From Alsobacter sp040380755 (GTDB lineage: Bacteria > Pseudomonadota > Alphaproteobacteria > Rhizobiales > Beijerinckiaceae): DNA of 19,539 bases. This document shows positions 8,184 to 17,348 of the stretch, in pieces (position 1 is the stretch's first letter; each line of letters opens with the position of its first letter). The DNA lies in NCBI GenBank assembly GCA_040380755.1, contig JBEIIL010000067.1, positions 1-19,539 on the forward strand. Reading direction: 5' to 3'. Below the pieces are notes generated by a model that was given only the letters and a program-made list of their open reading frames with translations, had not been told where the DNA came from and did no database searches. The translations under genes were made by a program, and so were the position numbers.

Positions 8184-8194
8184 CGCTTCCGTTA
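8181..8194. repeat. Small dyad TAACG-CTTC-CGTTA at the end of the GT4 gene
   Basis: A five-base-pair inverted repeat with a four-base loop, beginning at the TAA stop of the GT4 gene and followed by an 81-bp gap to the next start. It is too weak to be a terminator. It contains the TTAACG sequence (8180-8185) that also occurs at other promoter gaps in this locus. Confidence 0.3.
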
Positions 8195-8264
8195 CGGCAA
8201 ACGGACTAAACCGGTTGCAGTGATGCGGCATCGCTCGGCGCAGTGCCCGCTATCGGGACAGATC

Positions 8265-9800
8265 ATGGCCAAGCTGACAGTCGACGACGTGCTGAGGCTC
8301 GACGCGGCAGGAACGCCACAGCCGGCGCCAGGCGCGCAGGCGCGCCGCCTCAATCCCCTGGCCGAAGAGGTCGCTGCGCGTCCCTACCGACCATCCTGGT
8401 CACCATCCGTGCTGGCAGGTGTCGTAGGGCTGTTCGAATTCGTGCTGATCCTCGGGATCGGCATGGTCGTCCGGGCGCTCTATCTGGACGACACGCTCAT
8501 TCCCGACCTGATCTACACAGCCGTCCTGGTGGGTGCAAGCACGGCCACGGTCGTCGGCTTCCAGGCAATGGGCGCCTATGATTTGGCGACGCTGCGGGCG
8601 CCCTTCGCCTTCATGCTGCGGCTGACGGCAGCCTGGACCGCCGTCTACGTGCTGACTCTCGCGCTGTCCTTCCTCGCCAAGCTGGGCGGCGATCTGTCGC
8701 GCGTCATCTTCGCCATCTGGTACACGAGCGTCCTTGTCGCCCTGACCGCCGAGCGCGTCGTCGTGGGCGTGGTCGTCCGGCGCATCCTGCGGGCCGGCCG
8801 GCTCGACCGGCGCACGGCGATCGTCGGTGGTGGTCCCTCGGCCGAGGCGCTGCTGCGGGCGCTCGACGCGCAGCGCGACTCGGAAGTGCGCGTCTGCGGC
8901 GTCTTCGACGATCGCGACGAGGTGCGGTCGCCCGACATGGTGGCCGGTTATCCCAAGCTGGGCACGACGGAGGATCTCGTCGAGTTCGTCCGTCGGACCC
9001 ATCTCGACCTGGTGATCTTCACCCTGCCGATCACTGCCGAGGAACGCATCCTCGAAATGCTGCGCAAGCTCTGGGTTCTGCCTGTCGACATCCGGCTGTC
9101 GGCACACCAGAGCAAGCTGCGTCTGCGCCCCCGTTCCTACTCCTACATCGGTTCCGTCCCGGTGCTCGACGTCACGGACCGGCCGATTGCCGACTGGGAC
9201 ATCGTCCTCAAGGCGCTGTTCGACAAGATCGTCGGTGCCATTCTGCTGGTGTTGCTGTCGCCGGTGATGCTGTTGACGGCCCTGGCGGTGAAGCTTGACA
9301 GCCCCGGGCCGGTGTTCTTCCGCCAGCGGCGCTACGGCTTCAACAACGAGATGATCGAGGTCTGGAAGTTCCGGTCGATGTACACCCACATGACCGACCC
9401 GACCGCCTCGAAGCTGGCCACCAAGGACGATCCGCGCGTCACCCGCGTCGGAAGGATCATCCGCAAGACCTCGCTGGATGAGCTGCCGCAGCTGTTCAAC
9501 GTCGTGTTCGCCGGCAATCTCTCGCTGGTTGGGCCCCGTCCGCACGCGGTCAACGCCAGTGCCGAGAACCGCCGCTACGACGACATCATCGACGGCTATT
9601 TTGCCCGCCATAAGGTCAAGCCCGGCATCACCGGCTGGGCACAGGTGCGGGGCTGGCGCGGCGAGACCGACACGCTCGAAAAGATCCAGCGCCGCGTCGA
9701 GCACGACCTCTACTATATCGAGAATTGGTCGGTGTTCTTCGATCTCTATATCCTTCTGATGACTCCGTTCGCGCTGGCCAAGACTGAGAACGCCTATTGA
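8265..9800 (+). CDS. Polyprenyl-phosphate sugar-1-phosphate transferase (WcaJ/HfsE-like priming enzyme)
   Basis: A 511-aa membrane enzyme that starts polysaccharide assembly by moving a sugar-1-phosphate, commonly glucose-1-P, from a UDP-sugar to undecaprenyl phosphate. Four N-terminal hydrophobic helices lie at about 48-70, 80-102, 113-138 and 147-170. A CoA_binding_3-type Rossmann region begins at TAIVGGGPSAEALLRAL (about 184-200). A membrane-embedded helix (about 322-343) leads into the catalytic Bac_transf domain, with SPGPVFFRQRRYG, EVWKFRSM, DELPQLFNVVFAGNLSLVGP and KPGITGWAQVRG, ending in ENWSVFFDLYILLMT. All core motifs are present. ATG 8265 has GGGA upstream; an ATG at 8220 would add 15 residues. 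The stop overlaps the next gene's TTG start. Confidence 0.93.
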   Translation: MAKLTVDDVLRLDAAGTPQPAPGAQARRLNPLAEEVAARPYRPSWSPSVLAGVVGLFEFVLILGIGMVVRALYLDDTLIPDLIYTAVLVGASTATVVGFQAMGAYDLATLRAPFAFMLRLTAAWTAVYVLTLALSFLAKLGGDLSRVIFAIWYTSVLVALTAERVVVGVVVRRILRAGRLDRRTAIVGGGPSAEALLRALDAQRDSEVRVCGVFDDRDEVRSPDMVAGYPKLGTTEDLVEFVRRTHLDLVIFTLPITAEERILEMLRKLWVLPVDIRLSAHQSKLRLRPRSYSYIGSVPVLDVTDRPIADWDIVLKALFDKIVGAILLVLLSPVMLLTALAVKLDSPGPVFFRQRRYGFNNEMIEVWKFRSMYTHMTDPTASKLATKDDPRVTRVGRIIRKTSLDELPQLFNVVFAGNLSLVGPRPHAVNASAENRRYDDIIDGYFARHKVKPGITGWAQVRGWRGETDTLEKIQRRVEHDLYYIENWSVFFDLYILLMTPFALAKTENAY

Positions 9801-11062
9801 GTGCGGTTCCGTCAGGCGCGGGGCGGAGCGCCACCTACACACTTGATGCGGGGCGCCTGCAGCGCTTTTGCCTGGCAATCTGGGTCGCCAGCGGCTGCAT
9901 CGCCTTCATCGAACCTTCGCCCTACGAGATCTTCTTCGTTTTCGCCTTGCTGGTGCTGGTGTCGACGGGCCTTGCTCTCACCCGCGAGCTGATCCCATTC
10001 ATCTTCATGGTGCTGATTTACAATATCGGCGGAGCGTTCTCGCTGATCCCTTGGCTCGGTGATTCCAAGAGCGTCACCTTCATCATCATTTCGTTCTATC
10101 TGGCGATCACCGCCATCGTCTTCGCCGCCGCAGCCCTGATCGATACCGAGCGGCGCATGCGCGCCATCGAGCTTGGCGCGATCATGGGCGGCGTTGTTGC
10201 AAGCCTCGCCGGCATCGCGGGCTTCATCAATATTGCGGGCCTCGGCTCGATTTTCGCGCTGTGGGGCGAATCGCGCGCCTCCGGCACGTTCAAGGACCCG
10301 AACGTCCTCGGACCGTTCCTAGTCCTGCCCATCATGGTGCTGATGCAATCCCTCCTGCTGGGTCGGCGCAACACCCTGATGTCCGCCGTGCTGTTGGGCA
10401 TCCTTGCATTGTCGCTGTTCTTCACCTTCTCACGAGGCGCTTGGGGAGCGGCCATTCTCGGCACCGCAATGCTGTTTGGCATCACCTTTCTGGTCGCCGG
10501 CGACACGCGGCTGCGGGCCCGCATTGTCGTGGCCAGCGTGTTGGGAATGGCCTTCGTCGCCCTGATCCTTGCAGTGGCCCTCACCGACCCGCGCATCCGC
10601 GAGATCTTCGAATTGCGCGCGTCTCTGAACCAGACCTACGATCTCGGCGCCACTGGTCGCTTCGGCAACCAGTTGCGCTCGCTACCGATGCTGTTCGAGA
10701 ACCCGCAGGGCATCGGCCCGCTGCGCTTTCCCACCTTCTTCCGCGAAGCCCCGCACAACGTCTTCCTCAATGCCTTCCATTCCTATGGCTGGCTGGGCGG
10801 CATTGCCTATCTGTGCCTGACCGTCAGCACCGTCGGTGTCGGCTTCTGGGCGGTGTTCCAGCGCACGCCCTGGCAGCCGCACACCATCGCCGTCTGGGCG
10901 GCCTTGTTTCCCCAGATTGTCCAGGGCTTCCAGATCGACACCGACCACTGGCGCCACATCTGGATGCTGTTTGGCCTGATCTGGGGTCTAGCCGCGGCAA
11001 ACACGCGTTGGATCGGCAACCGAAGGATGGCCACTGGGCTGAACCTGAGCCGGGCGGCCTGA
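9797..11062 (+). CDS. O-antigen polymerase/ligase-like protein (Wzy, HfsC-like)
   Basis: A 421-aa polytopic inner-membrane protein with about ten to eleven hydrophobic segments. Two stretches are characteristic of the Wzy_C/O-antigen ligase family: TFSRGAWGAAILGTA in a helix near residue 213, and a periplasmic loop followed by HNVFLNAFHSYGWLGGIAYL near 318. In this context it most likely polymerises flipped repeat units in the periplasm, as HfsC is proposed to do. Ligase activity cannot be excluded by sequence. The start appears to be TTG (9797), overlapping the preceding TGA as TTGA; no ATG or GTG lies near the N-terminus in frame. The gene ends inside a tandem repeat that it shares with the convergent flippase gene. 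Confidence 0.85.
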   Translation: MSAVPSGAGRSATYTLDAGRLQRFCLAIWVASGCIAFIEPSPYEIFFVFALLVLVSTGLALTRELIPFIFMVLIYNIGGAFSLIPWLGDSKSVTFIIISFYLAITAIVFAAAALIDTERRMRAIELGAIMGGVVASLAGIAGFINIAGLGSIFALWGESRASGTFKDPNVLGPFLVLPIMVLMQSLLLGRRNTLMSAVLLGILALSLFFTFSRGAWGAAILGTAMLFGITFLVAGDTRLRARIVVASVLGMAFVALILAVALTDPRIREIFELRASLNQTYDLGATGRFGNQLRSLPMLFENPQGIGPLRFPTFFREAPHNVFLNAFHSYGWLGGIAYLCLTVSTVGVGFWAVFQRTPWQPHTIAVWAALFPQIVQGFQIDTDHWRHIWMLFGLIWGLAAANTRWIGNRRMATGLNLSRAA

Positions 11063-11116
11063 TCACTGTGCCCTGATAACTTTGCCCCTGATGGCTTTGG
11101 CCCTGATCACTCGGCC
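11058..11116. repeat. Four degenerate 15-bp tandem repeats across convergent stop codons
   Basis: Four consecutive units: CCTGATCACTGTGC (11058-11071), CCTGATAACTTTGCC (11072-11086), CCTGATGGCTTTGGC (11087-11101) and CCTGATCACTCGGCC (11102-11116). The wzy-like stop (TGA 11060-11062) lies in unit 1 and the wzx-like stop (TGA on the minus strand, 11107-11109) lies in unit 4. Both outer units contain the palindrome TGATCA. Confidence 0.85.
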
Positions 11117-12378
11117 AGGACAACACGTGGTGCGGCGCTCGTAACCGGCGAACGGTGGCGCAGGGCCTTGAGGGTCCCGAGTGTCACCAGGCCCTGCAGG
11201 GCCACCGTCTGGGCAACGACGGCCCAGGCGACCGCGGGAGCGCCAAGACCGGGCAGCAGTGTCAGCGACAACGCACACTGCACCGAGAGGCCGACGATAC
11301 CGCCGGCCACCCACCAGCGCTCGGCGCCAAGAGCCAGCCCAGCAATGCCGAACGGGGCGCCCGCGGCGCCGACGGTGGCGGCGAGCAGCAGCGGCACGGC
11401 GAGAGCGAGGGACAGTGCCTGCCCCCCGATGCCGACCAGCGGCAGCAACGCGACGCCAACGGCAGCACAAGCGCCATAGGCAAGAGCAAACCCTGTCAAT
11501 CCGAGAACCGCGCGTCGCATCAGGGCCATCAAAGCCTGCGGGGCGCCGGCCTGGACCAGACCGATCATGCGCGGCGCTAGATGCATGTTAAGAGCGTGGA
11601 TCAGCACAAGCGGTACCGAGGCGATCTTGCGGGCGAGCTCAAAACCCGGGATTGCGGCGGCATGGCCCAGCAGGCCCAGAACCAGCACCGGCAAAGGCTC
11701 TGAAGCCGATAGCAGCATACCATGGGAGGCGAAGGCCCCCACCGCCCTGCACTCCTTCCGCAGCGCCGCCCAGCTGGCAGGGATAGAAGGCGGCAGCAGC
11801 CGCCGACCGATGCCAGGCGCGATCACCGCCACGGCCGCGACCGACAGCGCGGCCGCGACCACCTGGGCGATGGCCACGACAGCGAAATGATCGGTCATGC
11901 CGGAGCCTTGGAGGCAGGCCATCAGCACGCAAAGCAGCGTTGGCGGCACCACATAGACCAGCAGGATCGCGGCGGCCTGGCGCCCGCGCAGCACGAGTTC
12001 GCTCTCGCACAGACGCAACGCCAGCATCAGGACGAGCATCGCCGCGATCAGCCCGGCGTGCCGACCATCGACCAGGCCCGTGCCCCACACCAGGCTGATC
12101 GCGATCAGCATGAGGCCCATATAGGCGAACACGACGAAGCTGCCTTCCGGCGCACGCTCCTCGTCGCCGGCGGTCATTGCACCGCGCAGATAGCCATGGA
12201 CGATGAACTCGATGACCGGTCCGGCCAGCAGCAGAGCCGTGGCCACGTCTGTGATCGCCGCCCCGTAGGCGGCGCGGTCGAGAAAGGCCAGTGCGTAGAT
12301 CGGCGGCAGCGCCGCAACGGCTCCGCCGGCAATGCGCAGCACCAGCGTCGCCGACAGGCGCCGCATCAACCCGGGCAT
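11107..12378 (-). CDS. Polysaccharide flippase-like membrane protein (Wzx/HfsF-like)
   Basis: A 423-aa protein that is almost entirely hydrophobic helices (about 12), starting MPGLMRRLSATLVLRIAGGA and ending in a polar tail (LKALRHRSPVTSAAPRVVLAE). Length, helix number and the basic start followed by a glycine-rich first helix fit the MOP-superfamily Wzx flippases, which move lipid-linked repeat units across the inner membrane. Sequence motifs in this family are weak, so the role is supported mainly by context: no other flippase is present in the locus. ATG 12378 lies 8 bp after the stop of the upstream glycosyltransferase, with GGTGAG in that gene's last codons serving as ribosome site. The two minus-strand genes are therefore probably co-transcribed. 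Confidence 0.8.
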   Translation of the reverse strand: MPGLMRRLSATLVLRIAGGAVAALPPIYALAFLDRAAYGAAITDVATALLLAGPVIEFIVHGYLRGAMTAGDEERAPEGSFVVFAYMGLMLIAISLVWGTGLVDGRHAGLIAAMLVLMLALRLCESELVLRGRQAAAILLVYVVPPTLLCVLMACLQGSGMTDHFAVVAIAQVVAAALSVAAVAVIAPGIGRRLLPPSIPASWAALRKECRAVGAFASHGMLLSASEPLPVLVLGLLGHAAAIPGFELARKIASVPLVLIHALNMHLAPRMIGLVQAGAPQALMALMRRAVLGLTGFALAYGACAAVGVALLPLVGIGGQALSLALAVPLLLAATVGAAGAPFGIAGLALGAERWWVAGGIVGLSVQCALSLTLLPGLGAPAVAWAVVAQTVALQGLVTLGTLKALRHRSPVTSAAPRVVLAE

Positions 12379-12386
12379 GGCCGCGC

Positions 12387-13544
12387 TCACCGGCGGCGGC
12401 CGAACAGGCTGCGCCGCGGTCGTGCGGCAACCTCGGCATAGAGCTCCCGGTGGGCCGTCGCCGCAGCTTGCCACAGCGCCCCGAGATCGACCGGGTCCCG
12501 ACGCGGCTCCGAGGCCGCGAAGCTGTCGATGGCTGCGGCGACGGTCTCGCCGTCCGCATCCGGCGCAACCAGCCGAATGCCGCCACCCGCAATCTGGCCG
12601 GCGAGCTGCGGCCAGTCGGCGAACTCGTCTGTCTCCTGCGGCCGCGTCGTCACCACGGGCCGGTCGAGCTGGAGGCAGGTCAGCAGGCTGGAGCGTCGTG
12701 TGCTGGCCCCGTCCGAGAACAGCAGCAGGTTGAGGTCGGTCTCGGCCAGCGCCGCCAAGACATCGGCCTGCTGCTCGATCCGACCACGCATGTCGAGGCG
12801 ATCGCGCACGCCGAGGCGATCGACGGCGGCGTTGAACGAGGCCTTCTCCTGCGGCTTGTCGTGCAGGAAGTCGCCACAGATCCGCAATTCGGCATCGACG
12901 CCGCGCCGCGCCAGAGCGGCGAGCGCCTCCAGCATCAGGATGGGCTGCTTGGACGTGTAGAGCACACCGAAATAGCCGATCACCAGGCGACGCCCGCCAT
13001 TGCGACCCGCCTGCGCGATGGATCGCTGTGGGATCGGTTCCGGCGCCGCCTCGGGCATGATGTTCGGGCCGATGGGGATCAACCGCGCCTCGTCGCGCAA
13101 CTGGCTCGGCACGAGACGTCCCTGTGTCTGGAAGGCTCTCATCTGCTGGCGCGACACCAGCACGACGGCGTCGGCCATCTGGATGTCGGGCAGTTCGGAG
13201 GCATAGCGCAGCGGATGCAGTGACAGCCACTCGTGCAGTGTCAGCACAATCCGGCCGCGCTGCGTCAGGCAGCGCGCCAGTGCCAGCACTGCGCCGGGCA
13301 GCAGATGCTGGCCCCAGCCCTCGACCGGCAGGTTCATGTGGACGATGCCGCCGGCCCGCAGATGGCGGACCAGCGTGCCGATGAAGTGCATCGGGCGCTC
13401 GGTTTCCAGAATCACGACCTGCATCAGGCCGGGCTGCTGCGCCTCCACATAGGAGGCAAGGCGATGGAGGTAATCGGACACCCCGCAGGTCACCGGCTTG
13501 GCCGATGTCGGCGCCAGGACCAGCGGCTTTGGCACAGAAGTCAT
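12387..13544 (-). CDS. Glycosyltransferase, GT-B fold, GT4-like with atypical donor motif
   Basis: A 385-aa protein. The N-terminal half has PVTCGVSDYLHRLASYV (about 17-33), as in GT4 enzymes, and VLTLHEW near 100. The second half has RLVIGYFGVLYTSKQPILML (about 186-205), a typical start of the donor-binding domain, and then LRICGDFLHD. Where GT4 enzymes usually carry Glu-x7-Glu, this protein has FSDGASTRRSSLLTCLQLDR (about 276-295), followed by PVVTTRP. A transferase of a repeat-unit sugar is likely, but sugar and linkage are unknown. ATG 13544 is chosen; a further 17 in-frame residues upstream look non-coding. It is the promoter-proximal gene of a two-gene unit with the flippase. Confidence 0.82.
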   Translation of the reverse strand: MTSVPKPLVLAPTSAKPVTCGVSDYLHRLASYVEAQQPGLMQVVILETERPMHFIGTLVRHLRAGGIVHMNLPVEGWGQHLLPGAVLALARCLTQRGRIVLTLHEWLSLHPLRYASELPDIQMADAVVLVSRQQMRAFQTQGRLVPSQLRDEARLIPIGPNIMPEAAPEPIPQRSIAQAGRNGGRRLVIGYFGVLYTSKQPILMLEALAALARRGVDAELRICGDFLHDKPQEKASFNAAVDRLGVRDRLDMRGRIEQQADVLAALAETDLNLLLFSDGASTRRSSLLTCLQLDRPVVTTRPQETDEFADWPQLAGQIAGGGIRLVAPDADGETVAAAIDSFAASEPRRDPVDLGALWQAAATAHRELYAEVAARPRRSLFGRRR

Positions 13545-13601
13545 CAGGCGGGTTCCACACGGGCACCGGCCCGCCAGCGGACCGCCCACCTGCAATCTAA
13601 A

Positions 13602-13622
13602 GGGTTAGGGGTTTCGGTTTGG
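13602..13622 (+). other. G-rich telomere-like tract, possible two-tier G-quadruplex
   Basis: The plus strand reads GGGTTAGGGG, then TTTC, GG, TTT, GG: four G-runs with loops of three or four bases. It lies 58-78 bp upstream of the glycosyltransferase start, on the strand complementary to that gene's message. Folding is a prediction from the pattern only; with some runs of just two Gs it would be of modest stability. Confidence 0.3.
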
Positions 13623-13737
13623 TTGCCAATGCGGCGACCCAAAAGGAGCCAGCCCTGGCGAAGGCGCGACCGTGAGCGCGCCACGTCGAGCCGGAGGCGG
13701 GCCTAGACCCACAACCGCCCGGCGACCAAAAAGGTTC

Positions 13738-13763
13738 GGACGCGGCACCGCTGCGCCGCGTCC
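13738..13763 (-). terminator. Rho-independent terminator of katG
   Basis: A perfect 9-bp stem GGACGCGGC/GCCGCGTCC with an 8-base loop starts 20 bases downstream of the katG stop. In the minus-strand direction it is followed by GAACCTTTTT. The T-run comes a few bases after the stem, but stem strength and position make a terminator likely. Confidence 0.7.
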
Positions 13764-13782
13764 AAATAGATCTTGCGCCGGA

Positions 13783-15993
<2,211 letters not shown>

Positions 15994-16231
15994 GTCTCTC
16001 TCCAATTCGGGTGGATTCAGTCGGGTCAGTGGACATGTCGGGTGTCGGCGCGAGTTTTCCAACCCGCCTGACCAGCGCGCGAAGGCGTGACCGGCTTAGC
16101 CGAGACCTGAGCCTGACAGGGCGCAGACTGAAGCGTCCGGCACAAGAGGACAAAAGGGCCCTTGCCGGACACGGCCCATGCAGGCAGCGCCACGAGCGCG
16201 GAGACGGTTTCAGCCGCAGAAAGAAGGCCCT

Positions 16232-16247
16232 GGCCGGCATGCCGGCC
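16232..16247. repeat. Perfect 16-bp palindrome
   Basis: GGCCGGCATGCCGGCC is self-complementary over its full length. It lies in the middle of the katG-aqpZ gap, far from both start codons, so it may be a cruciform or repeat-element core rather than an operator. Confidence 0.6.
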
Positions 16248-16276
16248 TGGACGAGCGCTCACCTCTGCAAACCGAC

Positions 16277-16304
16277 GCGACGGGGCTTGGCCCCACCCCG
16301 TCGC
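16277..16304 (-). terminator. Hairpin after aqpZ, probable terminator
   Basis: A 9-bp stem GCGACGGGG/CCCCGTCGC with a 10-base loop lies 11 bases downstream of the aqpZ stop. The sequence following it on the minus strand (GTCGGTTTGCAG) has only three Ts, so intrinsic termination is plausible but weak. Confidence 0.45.
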
Positions 16305-16315
16305 ACCGCTGCAAT

Positions 16316-17011
16316 TTAGTCAGCCGACTCGGCGAACATGGTCTTGTGGAAGATCCCGGCGATCACCGCACCGGCAATCGGCGCCACCCAGAACAGCCAG
16401 AGCTGCTGGATCGCCCAACCGCCTGCGAACAGAGCCTGGCTGGTCGAGCGGGCCGGGTTGACCGAGGTGTTCGTGACCGGGATCGAGATCAGGTGGATCA
16501 GCGTCAGCGCCAGCCCGATGGCGATCGGCGCAAAGCCCGGCGGGACGCGCTTTTCGGTGGACCCGAGGATGATCAGCAGGAAGAAAGCCGTCAGCACAAC
16601 CTCGATGATCAGGGCGGCCATCATCGAATACTTGCCCGGCGAGTGATCGCCATAACCGTTGGCAGCGAACCCACCGTCAAGCGAGAAGCCGGCCTTGCCG
16701 GACGCCACAAAATAGAGCACCACCGCGGCGAGAATAGCGCCCGCGACCTGCGCAATGGCATAGGGAACGAACTGGCCCCAGGAAATCCGGCCGGCGGCGG
16801 CAAGGCCGGCGGTCACGGCCGGGTTGAAATGCCCGCCCGAGATCGGGCCGACGGTGTAGGCCATGGTCAGGACGGTCAGGCCGAAGGCCAGCGACACGCC
16901 GAGCAGGCCGATGCCGACCTGCGGAAATGCCGCAGCAAGCACGGCGCTGCCGCATCCGCCAAAGACCAGCCAGAACGTTCCGACCGCCTCGGCAACAAGT
17001 TTCTTCTGCAT
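16316..17011 (-). CDS. aqpZ: Aquaporin Z
   Basis: A 231-aa water channel of the inner membrane, the same length as E. coli AqpZ. Both pore signatures are present: HFNPAV (Asn63-Pro64-Ala65) and SVNPARS (Asn185-Pro186-Ala187). Six transmembrane helices plus the two half-helices are visible. The selectivity-filter residues expected for a strict water channel are seen in LIHLISIPVTNTSVNPARS: His173, Thr182 and Arg188. This argues against a glycerol facilitator, which has smaller filter residues and an Asp after the second NPA. ATG 17011 has a strong GGAAGGGG upstream; an upstream in-frame TTG is not needed. The gene is followed by a hairpin and preceded by a 337-bp gap with two dyads. Confidence 0.95.
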   Translation of the reverse strand: MQKKLVAEAVGTFWLVFGGCGSAVLAAAFPQVGIGLLGVSLAFGLTVLTMAYTVGPISGGHFNPAVTAGLAAAGRISWGQFVPYAIAQVAGAILAAVVLYFVASGKAGFSLDGGFAANGYGDHSPGKYSMMAALIIEVVLTAFFLLIILGSTEKRVPPGFAPIAIGLALTLIHLISIPVTNTSVNPARSTSQALFAGGWAIQQLWLFWVAPIAGAVIAGIFHKTMFAESAD

Positions 17012-17132
17012 GACCAACGCCCCTTCCCTGATGGCATCACAGCACAGCCTTAACGGCTACGATGCCTTCAAATCATGACCCGGGGCCGGGAGTCCAGAGG
17101 TCGCGGAGCGAAATCAGGACAGGCTGCGCCCG

Positions 17133-17165
17133 TTGCATTTTGCAAAGGACACGCAAAGATTGCGT
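17133..17165. promoter_or_regulatory. Two adjacent dyads upstream of aqpZ, possible operator
   Basis: TTGCA-TTT-TGCAA (17133-17145) and ACGCAA-AGA-TTGCGT (17151-17165) are both perfect inverted repeats with three-base spacers. Their centres are 19 bp apart, nearly two helical turns, and they lie about 120-155 bp upstream of the aqpZ ATG in a locally AT-rich patch. The regulator is unknown. Confidence 0.4.
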
Positions 17166-17192
17166 GCACCGAAATACACGTCGTGGAATTGA

Positions 17193-17288
17193 CCAGCCCG
17201 CCAGATCACTCGGATCGTGTCCCGGGTGATGGTGGAGCTCCAGTCGATCGTGAACCTGCTCGCCCGCACAAGCGAGGTGTCCGACTGA
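17193..17288 (+). pseudogene. Short coding-like remnant
   Basis: A frame closed upstream by TGA (17190-17192) encodes 31 residues, PARQITRIVSRVMVELQSIV then NLLARTSEVSD, and ends at TGA 17286-17288. Nearly every codon ends in G or C, and the peptide looks like an amphipathic helix end. It is not antisense to a gene. It may be the 3' end of a lost gene or a tiny ORF starting at ATG 17229. The family is not recognised. Confidence 0.25.
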
Positions 17289-17348
17289 ACGCGGGAGGAT
17301 GCCGGCTGCCCGCTACCGCCAGCCTTGGAGAGACGTCCGGTCGTCTTT

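Larger units (their letters stand above)
15994..16315. other. Gene-free gap between katG and aqpZ
   Basis: A 322-bp gap with no credible gene; short frames here have no family features. It must hold the katG promoter and the aqpZ 3' end. It contains a perfect 16-bp palindrome (16232-16247) and a strong stem just after aqpZ (16277-16304). I did not identify an OxyR or Fur site with confidence. Confidence 0.6.
17012..17348. other. Gap between aqpZ and the peptidase gene
   Basis: A 337-bp gap with no confident gene. On the minus strand it provides the aqpZ leader and promoter. It contains a TTAACG (17050-17055), two neighbouring inverted repeats (17133-17165), and a short open stretch on the plus strand with strikingly protein-like codons (17193-17288). 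A 5-bp stem AGACG/CGTCT (17331-17346) follows the peptidase stop but has no T-run. Confidence 0.5.

Noticed and set aside
8400..9878. A 492-codon minus-strand frame opposite the priming transferase
   Set aside because: His/Asp/Gln-rich complement of a gene with complete Bac_transf motifs; no independent start signal.
12379..13566. Extension of the flippase reading frame upstream to 13566, giving an 819-residue protein
   Set aside because: The upstream part overlaps the glycosyltransferase in another frame and is Arg/Pro-rich junk. The flippase start at 12378 has its own ribosome site.
16026..16262. Short minus-strand frames in the katG-aqpZ gap
   Set aside because: Arg/Ala/Pro-rich with no ribosome site and no recognisable family; they overlap the 16-bp palindrome.
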